A stretch of DNA of 64,000 nt, from assembly GCF_900602065.1 (NCBI RefSeq), contig NZ_UWFN01000328.1, positions 186,001 through 250,000 on the forward strand. Reading direction: 5' to 3'. The stretch is from Pseudomonas viridiflava. GTDB taxonomy: Bacteria > Pseudomonadota > Gammaproteobacteria > Pseudomonadales > Pseudomonadaceae. Of the stretch, positions 26,946 through 34,746 are shown in pieces (the stretch's first letter is position 1; each line of letters starts with the position of its first letter). Below the pieces are notes generated by a model. That model was not told the origin of the DNA. It saw nothing but the letters and a program-made list of their open reading frames with translations, and ran no database searches. A program made the position numbers and the translations under genes.

Positions 26946-27840
26946 ATCCAGTTCCGTATGGCCCGCGCCGTATCGTTGCGCGGTGGTGATCACGTTCGAT
27001 TACAACGATGTGCACGGCATCCTGACTCAAGTCCCGGCCATCGCAGGACGGGATAAAAGCCTTTCGGTATGGCGCTACGGCACCACGCGTGGCGTTGAAC
27101 GCGTGCTGCAGATTCTGGCTGATCAGAACCTTCCTTCGACCTGGTGCATCCCCGGTATTGTCGCCGAGGAAAACCCGCAGGTGATTCAGGCCATCAACGC
27201 TGCCGGGCACGAAATCGCCTGTTCAGGTTATCGCCATGAAGACTTTTCAACACTGGATCTCGCCGCACAACACGCCTCGCTAAAACGAGGCTGCCAGGTG
27301 ATTACCGAGATGACCGGTCAGCGGCCCAGCGGTTTTCGCGCACCCGCGGGCAGTTATGCACCGGGCTTCGTCGATGCCTTGCGTGAAGAAGGCATCGCCT
27401 GGTCGTCGTCGTGGGCAGGCGATGATCTGCCCTACCTGCATCCGGCAACCAACGCTGACAGCCAACCGCTGGTTGAACTGCCGCTGCACTGCGAGCTGGA
27501 AGACGAGCCTTACTTCGCCTTCAACCTTGCGCCTGCCGTGCCGGTCAGCCAGGCGCGAATCGGCTCCAGCGCCGAGGTGTTGAAAAACTGGCAGCATGAC
27601 TTCAATGGCTTCCACCGTTTCGGCCTGTGTTACGTGCTGCGCCTGCATCCGGAAACCTTGGGCACTGTTGGCCGTAGCGGCTTGCTCCTGGAGTTGCTGA
27701 GCTGGCTCAAGGCGCAGCCGGATGTCTGGTTTGCCACTGCCGAGGAGGTTGCCGATTGGTGGAGCGGTAACCACAGCAGCCTGCCTGAAGATCACCCGGC
27801 TGCGGTGTTTGAGCGGCACAACAAAGTCCGGAACGCCTGA
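26938..27840 (+). CDS. NodB-fold deacetylase-like protein with altered metal ligands
   Basis: 300 residues, paralogous to its upstream neighbour (shared GYRHE, GFRxPxG and the GDDxPYxxx segments). Two expected metal ligands differ: the second Asp of D-x-D is Asn (D21-Y22-N23) and the first His of HGYRH is Ser (S96-GYR-H100). It may bind no metal, or a different ligand set, and act as a partner or regulatory subunit of the upstream enzyme. AAGGAG lies 8 nt before the ATG at 26938; the 8-nt overlap with the preceding gene implies coupled translation. Last gene before a REP hairpin. Confidence 0.85.
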   Translation: MTESSSVWPAPYRCAVVITFDYNDVHGILTQVPAIAGRDKSLSVWRYGTTRGVERVLQILADQNLPSTWCIPGIVAEENPQVIQAINAAGHEIACSGYRHEDFSTLDLAAQHASLKRGCQVITEMTGQRPSGFRAPAGSYAPGFVDALREEGIAWSSSWAGDDLPYLHPATNADSQPLVELPLHCELEDEPYFAFNLAPAVPVSQARIGSSAEVLKNWQHDFNGFHRFGLCYVLRLHPETLGTVGRSGLLLELLSWLKAQPDVWFATAEEVADWWSGNHSSLPEDHPAAVFERHNKVRNA

Positions 27841-27863
27841 CAATCTGACGCCTGACATTGATC

Positions 27864-27937
27864 CTGTAGGAGCTGCCGAAGGCTGCGAATGCGGTGGGTC
27901 AGGAAAAAGCCATCGCAGCCTTCGGCAGCTCCTACAG
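27864..27937. repeat. REP family A hairpin (74 nt) inside the catabolic gene set
   Basis: Perfect arms CTGTAGGAGCTGCCGAAGGC and complement; loop with GTCAG. It separates the second deacetylase-like gene from the MmgE/PrpD gene and may act as a partial terminator or mRNA stabiliser. Confidence 0.9.
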
Positions 27938-27972
27938 AAATCGCGGTACGTCCAATTTATGAGCCTCTCTTT

Positions 27973-29334
27973 ATGACCAACGCCGTTGAAACCCTCAGCC
28001 AGTTCATCTGCCGCACTTCGTTCGATGAATTCCCCGAAGCGCTGGTGGTTAAAGCCAAACAGCATCTGCTCGATACCTTGGGCGCTGCGCTGGCCGGGTC
28101 GCAAACCCCGCTGACGCAAAATGCACTGCGCGCCATGGACGCCAGCGAAGCGGAAGGCGCATCGGTGATATGGGGTGCCGACTATGGTTTGTCAGCGCGA
28201 AACGCAGCGTTGATCAACGGCATCGCCGCGCATGCGCTGGAGCTGGATGATTCAGGCGGTTGTGATCATTCTGGCGCTGTGGTCGTGCCGGCCATGCTTG
28301 CAGTGCTGCCGCTGTGCGAGCCGATGCCGGACGGCAAAGAACTGATAACCGCCATGATCATCGGCTACGACGTGGCGCGCCGGGTGCTTGAAGCTTGCGG
28401 GGGCTATTCACCGCACAACGAAGCGGGATGGCACTCCACTGGAACCTGCGGTGTATTCGGCGCGGCTGCGGCATGCGCACGGTTGCTGAGGCTTGATGAG
28501 CAACAGACGGGATCGGCACTCGGCCTTTCAGCCAGCATGAGTGGCGGCTTGTGGGCGTTCATTCACGATGGCGCCGACAGCAAAAAGCTCCATGCCGGAC
28601 GCCCGGCCGAAGGCGGCGTACTCGCAGCCTTGCTCGCCCGGGAAGGCATCACCGGGCCGACACAGGTATTCGACGACGTGTGGGGCGGATTTTTGCGCAC
28701 ACTCGCTCGCGACACGGCACAACCTCAAGCGCTGACCGAAGGCCTCGGCGAGGTCTGGAAACTGGCGCGCTGTTCGATCAAGCCGTATGCCGCGTGCCGT
28801 GGCACACATTCGGCCATCGATGCCATCGGTCAGTTGCTGAACGAGCTACAAATCACTGCAGAGCAGGTGAAATACATCGACGTGAACGCCAGCGCATTTC
28901 TGGTGGACATGTGTGCCGGGCTCGACACAAAAACCCTGGCGGCGGCGCAAATGAGCCTGCCATACGCCCTGACTGTGCGTTGCGTACTGGGCCATGCGGG
29001 GCTTGATGCATACGAAGAGAAAAAGCGCACATCACCGGCGTTGCTGGCGTTCATGCAGAAGATTCAAATACACGTCGATGCGTCGCTTGCGCCACTGGAT
29101 GAGCCGCATGTCACCCTGTTGTGCGAAGACGGACGCAGCGCTTCATTACAAATCAAAACCCCGCTGGGTGGCCCACTGAACCCGATTGGCGACAGCGAGC
29201 TTTGGCAGAAATACAGCTCGCTGGCCAACCGCGCCCTCCCCGCCATGCAGGCCGAACACCTGGGCGAGTTGTGCCTGAATCTGCAGCACATCACTGACTT
29301 GCAGGAGTTGCTGGATCTGTTGCGCGCGCCTTAG
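27973..29334 (+). CDS. MmgE/PrpD family protein (2-methylcitrate dehydratase / iminodisuccinate epimerase fold)
   Basis: 453 residues, usual family length. Family landmarks: LLDTLGAALAGS near residue 30, ALELDDSGG near 92, GWHSTGTCGVFGAAAA near 155 and KPYAACRGTHSAIDAI near 275. Known members are 2-methylcitrate dehydratase, cis-aconitate decarboxylase and iminodisuccinate epimerase. Without prpB/prpC/acnD neighbours, the methylcitrate role is unlikely. Next to an ArgH-like lyase, an epimerase acting on a lyase substrate is the attractive guess. ATG at 27973 lacks a strong ribosome-binding site; the frame is open further upstream only through the REP element. Confidence 0.86.
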   Translation: MTNAVETLSQFICRTSFDEFPEALVVKAKQHLLDTLGAALAGSQTPLTQNALRAMDASEAEGASVIWGADYGLSARNAALINGIAAHALELDDSGGCDHSGAVVVPAMLAVLPLCEPMPDGKELITAMIIGYDVARRVLEACGGYSPHNEAGWHSTGTCGVFGAAAACARLLRLDEQQTGSALGLSASMSGGLWAFIHDGADSKKLHAGRPAEGGVLAALLAREGITGPTQVFDDVWGGFLRTLARDTAQPQALTEGLGEVWKLARCSIKPYAACRGTHSAIDAIGQLLNELQITAEQVKYIDVNASAFLVDMCAGLDTKTLAAAQMSLPYALTVRCVLGHAGLDAYEEKKRTSPALLAFMQKIQIHVDASLAPLDEPHVTLLCEDGRSASLQIKTPLGGPLNPIGDSELWQKYSSLANRALPAMQAEHLGELCLNLQHITDLQELLDLLRAP

Positions 29335-29380
29335 GCGAAACAGGCGGCGCCCAACGATGAGAGGCTGGAATGCAATCATC

Positions 29381-29469
29381 TGTGGGAGCAGAGCTTGCTC
29401 GCGATAAGGCTTGATGCGATCTAAAGTGAACCGCGTTCAACCTTATCGCGAGCAAGCTCTGCTCCCACA
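29381..29469. repeat. REP family C inverted repeat
   Basis: Arms TGTGGGAGCAGAGCTTGCTC and complement, continuing through GCGATAAGG, 89 nt. It lies between the convergent ends of the MmgE/PrpD gene and mmsB. Confidence 0.88.
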
Positions 29470-29485
29470 TTGAATTGCATCAGTT

Positions 29486-30373
29486 TCATACCTTCTTGCG
29501 ATACCCCTCAACAATCGCCGAGAAGTCCTTGCCGCCCTCGCCACGCTGACTCATCGCCTGATACAGCTGTTGCGCCACTGCACCGAGGATCACCGGTTGG
29601 TGTGCGACCCGCGCCGCCTCTGTAGCCAGGCCAAGATCCTTGAGCATCAGCTCGGCACCAAAGCCGCCGGTATAACCTCGGGAAGCTGGCGCGGTGTCGA
29701 CGATGCCCGGCCATGGGTTGTACATCTCGGAACTCCAGCAGCGCCCTGTCGAGGTGTTGATAATCTTCGCCAACACCTCAGTGTCGATGCCCAACGAATC
29801 GCCCAACGCCATGGCTTCGGCCACGCCGATCATGGAGATACCCAACAGCATGTTGTTGCAGATTTTGGCGATTTGCCCGGTGCCGATGCCACCGCAATGA
29901 ACGATGTTCTTGCCCATCTGCGCCAGCACTGGCTTGAGCGTTTCGAAATGCTCGTCGCTGGCACCGACCATGAATGTCAGCGTACCTGCCTGCGCGCCCC
30001 CGGTACCGCCGGAAACCGGCGCATCGCCCAGGCTCACGCCTTGCTTCGCCGCTGCCGCAGCCACTTCGCGAATGGTTTGCGGGTCAATGGTGCTGCAATC
30101 CACTGCCGGTACACCTGAGCCGATCCCCGCAAGCACGCCATCCTCACTGAGATAGACGCTGCGCACATGAGCAGCCGCGGGCAGCATGGTGATGACCAGT
30201 TCAGCGCCTTGAGCTGCATGTCTGGGCGACTCACTGATGCGCCCGCCCAACGCTGCAAGCTCGTTGAGGATGGTGGTATTGAGGTCGAACAGATGCAGAT
30301 GATGCCCGGCCTTGAGCAGATTACGGGCCATCGGCGCGCCCATGTTACCCAGGCCGATGAATGCGATTTTCAT
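29486..30373 (-). CDS. mmsB: 3-hydroxyisobutyrate dehydrogenase family oxidoreductase
   Basis: 295 residues of the beta-hydroxyacid dehydrogenase family. NAD-binding MKIAFIGLGNMGAPMARNLL starts at residue 1; the substrate-binding DAPVSGGTGGAQAGTL near 120 and the catalytic Lys in GQIAKICNNML near 172 are intact. AGGAG lies 7 nt before the ATG at 30373; a 29-codon upstream extension crosses REP sequence and is not coding. Last gene of the MHS transporter-mmsA-mmsB set; oxidises 3-hydroxyisobutyrate (valine breakdown) or a related 3-hydroxy acid to the semialdehyde used by MmsA. Confidence 0.88.
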   Translation of the reverse strand: MKIAFIGLGNMGAPMARNLLKAGHHLHLFDLNTTILNELAALGGRISESPRHAAQGAELVITMLPAAAHVRSVYLSEDGVLAGIGSGVPAVDCSTIDPQTIREVAAAAAKQGVSLGDAPVSGGTGGAQAGTLTFMVGASDEHFETLKPVLAQMGKNIVHCGGIGTGQIAKICNNMLLGISMIGVAEAMALGDSLGIDTEVLAKIINTSTGRCWSSEMYNPWPGIVDTAPASRGYTGGFGAELMLKDLGLATEAARVAHQPVILGAVAQQLYQAMSQRGEGGKDFSAIVEGYRKKV

Positions 30374-30407
30374 TGTTGTTCTCCTGATTCCGAAATCAAT
30401 CCGATCT

Positions 30408-30513
30408 CCTGTGGGAGCTGAGTTTGGTCTGGGCGGCATTCCGACGATAAGGCTGGACACGGTTCACTCTAGAATTGCGGTGCACCTATCGCGAGCAAGC
30501 TCAGCTCCCACAG
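30408..30513. repeat. REP family C element with diverged left arm
   Basis: The right arm is standard (CTATCGCGAGCAAGCTCAGC then TCCCACAG). The left begins CTGTGGGAGCTGAG but then departs from the expected sequence until CGATAAGG. It lies in the gap between mmsA and mmsB. Confidence 0.65.
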
Positions 30514-30523
30514 GATTGTTCTT

Positions 30524-32050
30524 CTACTTGAGGTTTATGGTGGTATTCACCCCGTCATTAACGCTGTCATCGTCAAACCAGCGGCTCGTGACGGTCTTGG
30601 TCTGAGTGTAGAACTGCACCACCTGTTTGCCGTATGGACCGAGGTCGCCGAGCTTGGACCCGCGTGAACCGGTGAAGCTGAAGAACGGCACGGGCACCGG
30701 AATCGGAATGTTGATGCCCACCTGGCCCACGTCAATTTCACTCTGGAATTTGCGAGCTGCCGCGCCGCTCTGGGTGAACAGGCCGGTGCCATTGCCATAC
30801 GGATTGGCATTGACCAGCGCGATGGCCTGATCGAGCGTGTCGACTTCCAGCACCACCAGCACCGGACCGAAGATCTCCTGCGTGTAGATCTGCATGTCGG
30901 TGGTCACCCCGGAAAACAGCGTCGGCCCGACGAAATTGCCATCCTCAAAACCCGGTACCTTGATGTCGCGACCATCCAGTTCCAGCTTCGCACCTTCCTT
31001 CACTCCGCTTTCGATGAGGTCCAGAATCCTCTGCTTTGCGCGTCTGGAAATGACTGGGCCGACATCGGTACCCGCCTCGCTTCCGGCATTGACCTTGAGT
31101 TTCTGAGCAAGGGCTTTGAGGTCCGGCAGCCACTGTTTCGCCGCACCGACCAGGACGACGACCGACGTGGCCATACAACGCTGACCGGCAGCGCCAAAAC
31201 CGGCCCCGACCAGCGCATTCAGGGTTTGCTGACGATTGGCGTCGGGCAGCACCACGGCATGGTTCTTCGCGCCCATCATCGATTGCACGCGTTTGCCATG
31301 CTGACCGGCAAGGTTGTAGACGTGAGTGCCGACGGCCGTGGAGCCAACAAAGGACACGGCTTTGATGTCCTTGTGGGTGCAGATGGCGTCCACCACCTCT
31401 TTGCCGCCATGCACCACGTTGAGTACACCGGGGGGAACGCCCGCCTCCACCGCCAACTCGACCAGCAACATGGTCGACATCGGGTCCTGTTCGGACGGCT
31501 TGAGGACAAAAGTATTACCGCAGGCGATGGCCATCGGAAACATCCACAGCGGGATCATTGCCGGGAAGTTGAATGGGGTGATACCGGCGCAGACGCCCAA
31601 GGGTTGGCGCAACGTATAAGTATCAACGCCGCCAGCCACGTTTTCAGAGAACTCGCCCATTTGCAGGCTGCCAATGGAGCAGGCGTGCTCGACGACCTCC
31701 AGGCCGCGAAAGATGTCACCCTCCGCATCCGCGATGGTCTTGCCCTGCTCCGCGCTCAGCACAGCTGCGATACGCGGCGAGTGCTCACGAATCAAGGCCT
31801 GCAGTTTCAACATGATGCGCATCCGCGCACCGATCGGCGTATGGCGCCAGGTCTGAAAAGCCTTCTGTGCGGCGGCCACGGCGGCATCCACTTCGCCGGA
31901 GGTGGCGAACGGCACCTGAGCCAGCACTTGCTGGGTCGCCGGGTTGATGATGTCGTGCCACTCGCTGCTCTGTGATTCAACCCACTCACCGTCGATCAGC
32001 AGTTTGACGCGATCCACGGCGTTACCGTTTTTGTTGTGCGAAGCGTTCAT
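30524..32050 (-). CDS. mmsA: CoA-acylating methylmalonate-semialdehyde dehydrogenase
   Basis: 508 residues of the aldehyde dehydrogenase superfamily. Catalytic Cys292 in GQRCMATS; cofactor and acylating motifs TPFNFPAMIPLWM near 158 and SFVGSTAVG near 233 are those of MmsA/IolA, which convert (methyl)malonate semialdehyde plus CoA and NAD to propionyl- or acetyl-CoA with loss of CO2. The family general base Glu is absent from the usual place, as expected for the CoA-dependent type. AGGAG precedes the ATG by 8 nt. It lies 20 nt after the transporter gene, hence one operon. Substrate could come from valine, beta-alanine or inositol. Confidence 0.93.
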   Translation of the reverse strand: MNASHNKNGNAVDRVKLLIDGEWVESQSSEWHDIINPATQQVLAQVPFATSGEVDAAVAAAQKAFQTWRHTPIGARMRIMLKLQALIREHSPRIAAVLSAEQGKTIADAEGDIFRGLEVVEHACSIGSLQMGEFSENVAGGVDTYTLRQPLGVCAGITPFNFPAMIPLWMFPMAIACGNTFVLKPSEQDPMSTMLLVELAVEAGVPPGVLNVVHGGKEVVDAICTHKDIKAVSFVGSTAVGTHVYNLAGQHGKRVQSMMGAKNHAVVLPDANRQQTLNALVGAGFGAAGQRCMATSVVVLVGAAKQWLPDLKALAQKLKVNAGSEAGTDVGPVISRRAKQRILDLIESGVKEGAKLELDGRDIKVPGFEDGNFVGPTLFSGVTTDMQIYTQEIFGPVLVVLEVDTLDQAIALVNANPYGNGTGLFTQSGAAARKFQSEIDVGQVGINIPIPVPVPFFSFTGSRGSKLGDLGPYGKQVVQFYTQTKTVTSRWFDDDSVNDGVNTTINLK

Positions 32051-32070
32051 CGATATCTCCTGATCAACAG

Positions 32071-33414
32071 TTATTCAGAACTCGAGCTGGACGCCCGATG
32101 CCGAGGCGGATCGCGCTTCATCAGCGCGGTACAAACCAGAGCCACAACGCCCATACCCACCAGATAAACGATCACGTAATGCGGGCTGCCATCGGCGTAA
32201 GCCAGCAGCTTTGTGGCAATCATCGGCGCAAAACCGCCGCCTAATACGCCAGCCAGTTGCACTGAAACCGAAATCCCGCTGTAACGGATTTCTGCCGGAA
32301 ACTGCCGGGCGAACAACAGAGATTCCGGGGCATACAGGATTGGAAAGACCACGCCCACCGCCAGCACCATCGCCCACCAGACCAACAGCGGCTCACGGGT
32401 GCCGAGCATGGCAAAGAACGGATAAGCAAATGCGCACAGCAGCAATAAACCGGCGAAGTACAAACGGCGTTGGCCGACTTTGTCCGAGAGGTAGCCGCAG
32501 AACGGCATCGTGACCAATGAAAGGGCTGCGCCCGCGGTGATCGCATTAAGCACATCGGCGCGCGGGATCTGTAGCTGATTGGCCGCATAGGCCAGAGCAA
32601 AGGTCACCGACATGTAGAACCAGGCGTTCTCTGCGGTGCGCGCGCCGATAATGGTCAGGGTCTCGCGTGGGTGTTCACGCAGCACTCTGAACAGCGGTAC
32701 CTTGACGGCGATTTTGTCCTGCTTGAGTTTTTCGAAGTCCGGCGACTCCGGCACTTTCAGGCGGATCAGCCAACCCACGCCCAGCAACACGATGCTGGCA
32801 ATGAACGGCAACCGCCAGCCCCAACTGAGCATGTCTTCTTCGGGGAGTTTGGCGACCATGCCCATGGCCAGCGTCGCCAGTACTAAACCTGCACCTACGC
32901 CGGTTTGCGGCAGGCTGCCGTAGAAGCCTTTTTTACCTTCGGGCGCATGTTCGACGGCCATCAATACGGCACCGCCCCATTCGCCGCCGACCGCCATGCC
33001 TTGTAGAAAGCGCATGACCACCAGAATCAGCGCCGCCCAATAGCCGATCTGCTCGTAGGTGGGTATCAGGCCAATGATGATGGTCGGAATCCCCATCATC
33101 ATCAGGGTCATCAACAGCATGGACTTACGCCCGATGCGGTCGCCGAAATGCCCGAAAATAATCCCGCCCAAAGGCCGCCCGAGAAAGCCCACTGCATAGG
33201 TGGCGAATGCCGCCAATACGCCGGTGATCGGGTCCAGTGCCGGAAAGAAGATTTTGTTGAAGATCAGAGCGGCAGCAGTGCCGTACAGGAAAAAGTCGTA
33301 CCACTCGATGGTAGTGCCCGCCATGCTCGCGGCACCGGCAAGGCGATAGGATTTGGCTTTTTTCGCGGGCCCGGCATCGAGTGCGCCAGCGTCCGCCGTC
33401 ATTGCGTCCTTCAT
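32071..33414 (-). CDS. MFS metabolite:H+ symporter (MHS family)
   Basis: 447 residues, 12 predicted membrane helices. The MHS hallmark GTTIEWYDFFLYGTAAALIF occupies helix 1, RPLGGIIFGHFGDRIGRK the helix 2-3 loop, and FLQGMAVGGEWGGAVLMAVE helix 4-5. The family carries shikimate, 2-oxoglutarate, proline/betaine or aromatic and aliphatic acids. GGAGGAG lies 3-4 nt before the ATG. First gene of an operon with mmsA and mmsB, so the likely substrate is a 3-hydroxy acid, a branched acid or another MmsAB precursor. Confidence 0.92.
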   Translation of the reverse strand: MKDAMTADAGALDAGPAKKAKSYRLAGAASMAGTTIEWYDFFLYGTAAALIFNKIFFPALDPITGVLAAFATYAVGFLGRPLGGIIFGHFGDRIGRKSMLLMTLMMMGIPTIIIGLIPTYEQIGYWAALILVVMRFLQGMAVGGEWGGAVLMAVEHAPEGKKGFYGSLPQTGVGAGLVLATLAMGMVAKLPEEDMLSWGWRLPFIASIVLLGVGWLIRLKVPESPDFEKLKQDKIAVKVPLFRVLREHPRETLTIIGARTAENAWFYMSVTFALAYAANQLQIPRADVLNAITAGAALSLVTMPFCGYLSDKVGQRRLYFAGLLLLCAFAYPFFAMLGTREPLLVWWAMVLAVGVVFPILYAPESLLFARQFPAEIRYSGISVSVQLAGVLGGGFAPMIATKLLAYADGSPHYVIVYLVGMGVVALVCTALMKRDPPRHRASSSSSE

Positions 33415-33548
33415 AAACTCCTCCGCTTATTTATTGTTGTGCAGGGTGTTATGTCGTGGGGTGTTGCCTGGGATTGTGAAGCCGCGTTTCAGGGCAGTTC
33501 GACCCTCCTGTAGAAGCCCGATCCATCCTTCGAATTGAAATCCACTCC

Positions 33549-33622
33549 CTGTAGGAGCTGCCGAAGGCTGCGAGACGTAAATCCTGACACACCGCCATCG
33601 CAGCCTTCGGCAGCTCCTACAG
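33549..33622. repeat. REP family A hairpin (74 nt) in a divergent promoter region
   Basis: Perfect arms CTGTAGGAGCTGCCGAAGGC and complement; the loop contains CTGAC, the complement of the GTCAG seen in other copies, so this copy is inverted. It lies between the divergent MHS operon and LysR gene. Confidence 0.9.
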
Positions 33623-33713
33623 ATCCAGCGCCAACCGGCTCTGTGTTTACTGGCTGCATTGGAGTATAGATGTGCAAACTTCTAACAAGAACGCACATAT
33701 AAGCAGGACCAAC

Positions 33714-34670
33714 ATGCAAAAAAACATCACCTCCCTGAGCAGCCTGAACTGGGATGACCTGAAGTTTTTCCTTGAAGTGGCCCGCACCCGCAAGGCCAGC
33801 AGTGCAGCCAAACGTCTGGCGGTGGATTACACCACTGTGTCGCGACGCATTACTTCGCTGGAGGGCTCGCTCGGAACGCTATTGTTTGAGAAGTCCCGCA
33901 ATAACGGTTTCGTCCTCACCGCCGAGGGGCAACGATTGCTGGGCTATGCCGAGTCCATCGAAAGCACCCTGCATTTGGCCTGCGAGCAGGTTTCGGGCTC
34001 AGGCCTGGCGTTATCCGGGCATATTCGCATCGGCTGTACCGAAGGCTTCGGCAGTTTTTTCATCACGCCGCAGCTCAGCCATTTTCTTGATAACTATCCC
34101 GACATCTCGGTGGACATCCTGCCGCTGCCGCACTTCATCAGCCTGTCCAAGCGAGAAGCCGATATCGTCATCGCCCTGGAACGCCCGGAGCACGGGCCTT
34201 ATGTGTGCTGCAAACTGTGCGACTACAACCTGCGCCTGTACGCGACCCAGGATTATCTCGACGCCCATGCGCCGCTCAACAGCAGCGCTGACCTGACCGC
34301 GCATACGTTCATCAGCTACGTGGATGACCTGGCGTTCAGTTCTGAACTGCTTTACCTCAGCAATCTGCTGCCCGGCGCGCAGGCGCAACTGCGCAGCACC
34401 AGCGTCATTGCCCAATACCTGGCGGCGCTGCAAGGACGTGCACTGGCCATCTTGCCGTGCTTCCTTGCCGCTCAGGATTCACGACTGATACCGGTACTGC
34501 CGGAAGAAGTGAACATCACCCGACATTTCTGGATGTACTGCCGGGAGGATTTGCGCAAGTTGAAGCGCATTACAGTGTTGTGGGATTACATCCGGGAGGT
34601 GACGGAGTTGAATCAGGGATTGCTGCTGGGGCAATCGCGGGAGCTGAGGTTTGCGGGTCAGTCTCGCTAG
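33714..34670 (+). CDS. LysR-family transcriptional regulator of the MHS-mmsAB operon (inferred)
   Basis: 318 residues with helix-turn-helix at 10-65 (DDLKFFLEVARTRKASSAAK, then DYTTVSRRITSLEGSLGTLL) and an effector domain with a shorter C-terminal part. AGGA lies 7 nt before the ATG at 33714; the frame also opens at a GTG at 33672. Divergent from the MHS-mmsA-mmsB operon. P. aeruginosa mmsAB uses an AraC-type regulator, so a LysR here suggests a different inducer. Confidence 0.87.
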   Translation: MQKNITSLSSLNWDDLKFFLEVARTRKASSAAKRLAVDYTTVSRRITSLEGSLGTLLFEKSRNNGFVLTAEGQRLLGYAESIESTLHLACEQVSGSGLALSGHIRIGCTEGFGSFFITPQLSHFLDNYPDISVDILPLPHFISLSKREADIVIALERPEHGPYVCCKLCDYNLRLYATQDYLDAHAPLNSSADLTAHTFISYVDDLAFSSELLYLSNLLPGAQAQLRSTSVIAQYLAALQGRALAILPCFLAAQDSRLIPVLPEEVNITRHFWMYCREDLRKLKRITVLWDYIREVTELNQGLLLGQSRELRFAGQSR

Positions 34671-34674
34671 GCAT

Positions 34675-34740
34675 CTGTAGGAGCTGCCGAAGGCTGCGAA
34701 GCATTTGCCTGACACGCAGCCATCGCATTCAGCAGCTCCG
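34675..34740. repeat. Degenerate REP family A element
   Basis: The left arm is intact (CTGTAGGAGCTGCCGAAGGC), the loop has CTGAC, and the right arm is shortened (CATCGCATTCAGCAGCTCCG). It fills the 76-nt gap between the convergent LysR and GGDEF-EAL genes. Confidence 0.8.
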
Positions 34741-34746
34741 GTCATC

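Noticed and set aside
27889..27972. N-terminal extension of the MmgE/PrpD protein
   Set aside because: The extra 28 codons come from the REP element right arm; the family N-terminus begins at the ATG at 27973.
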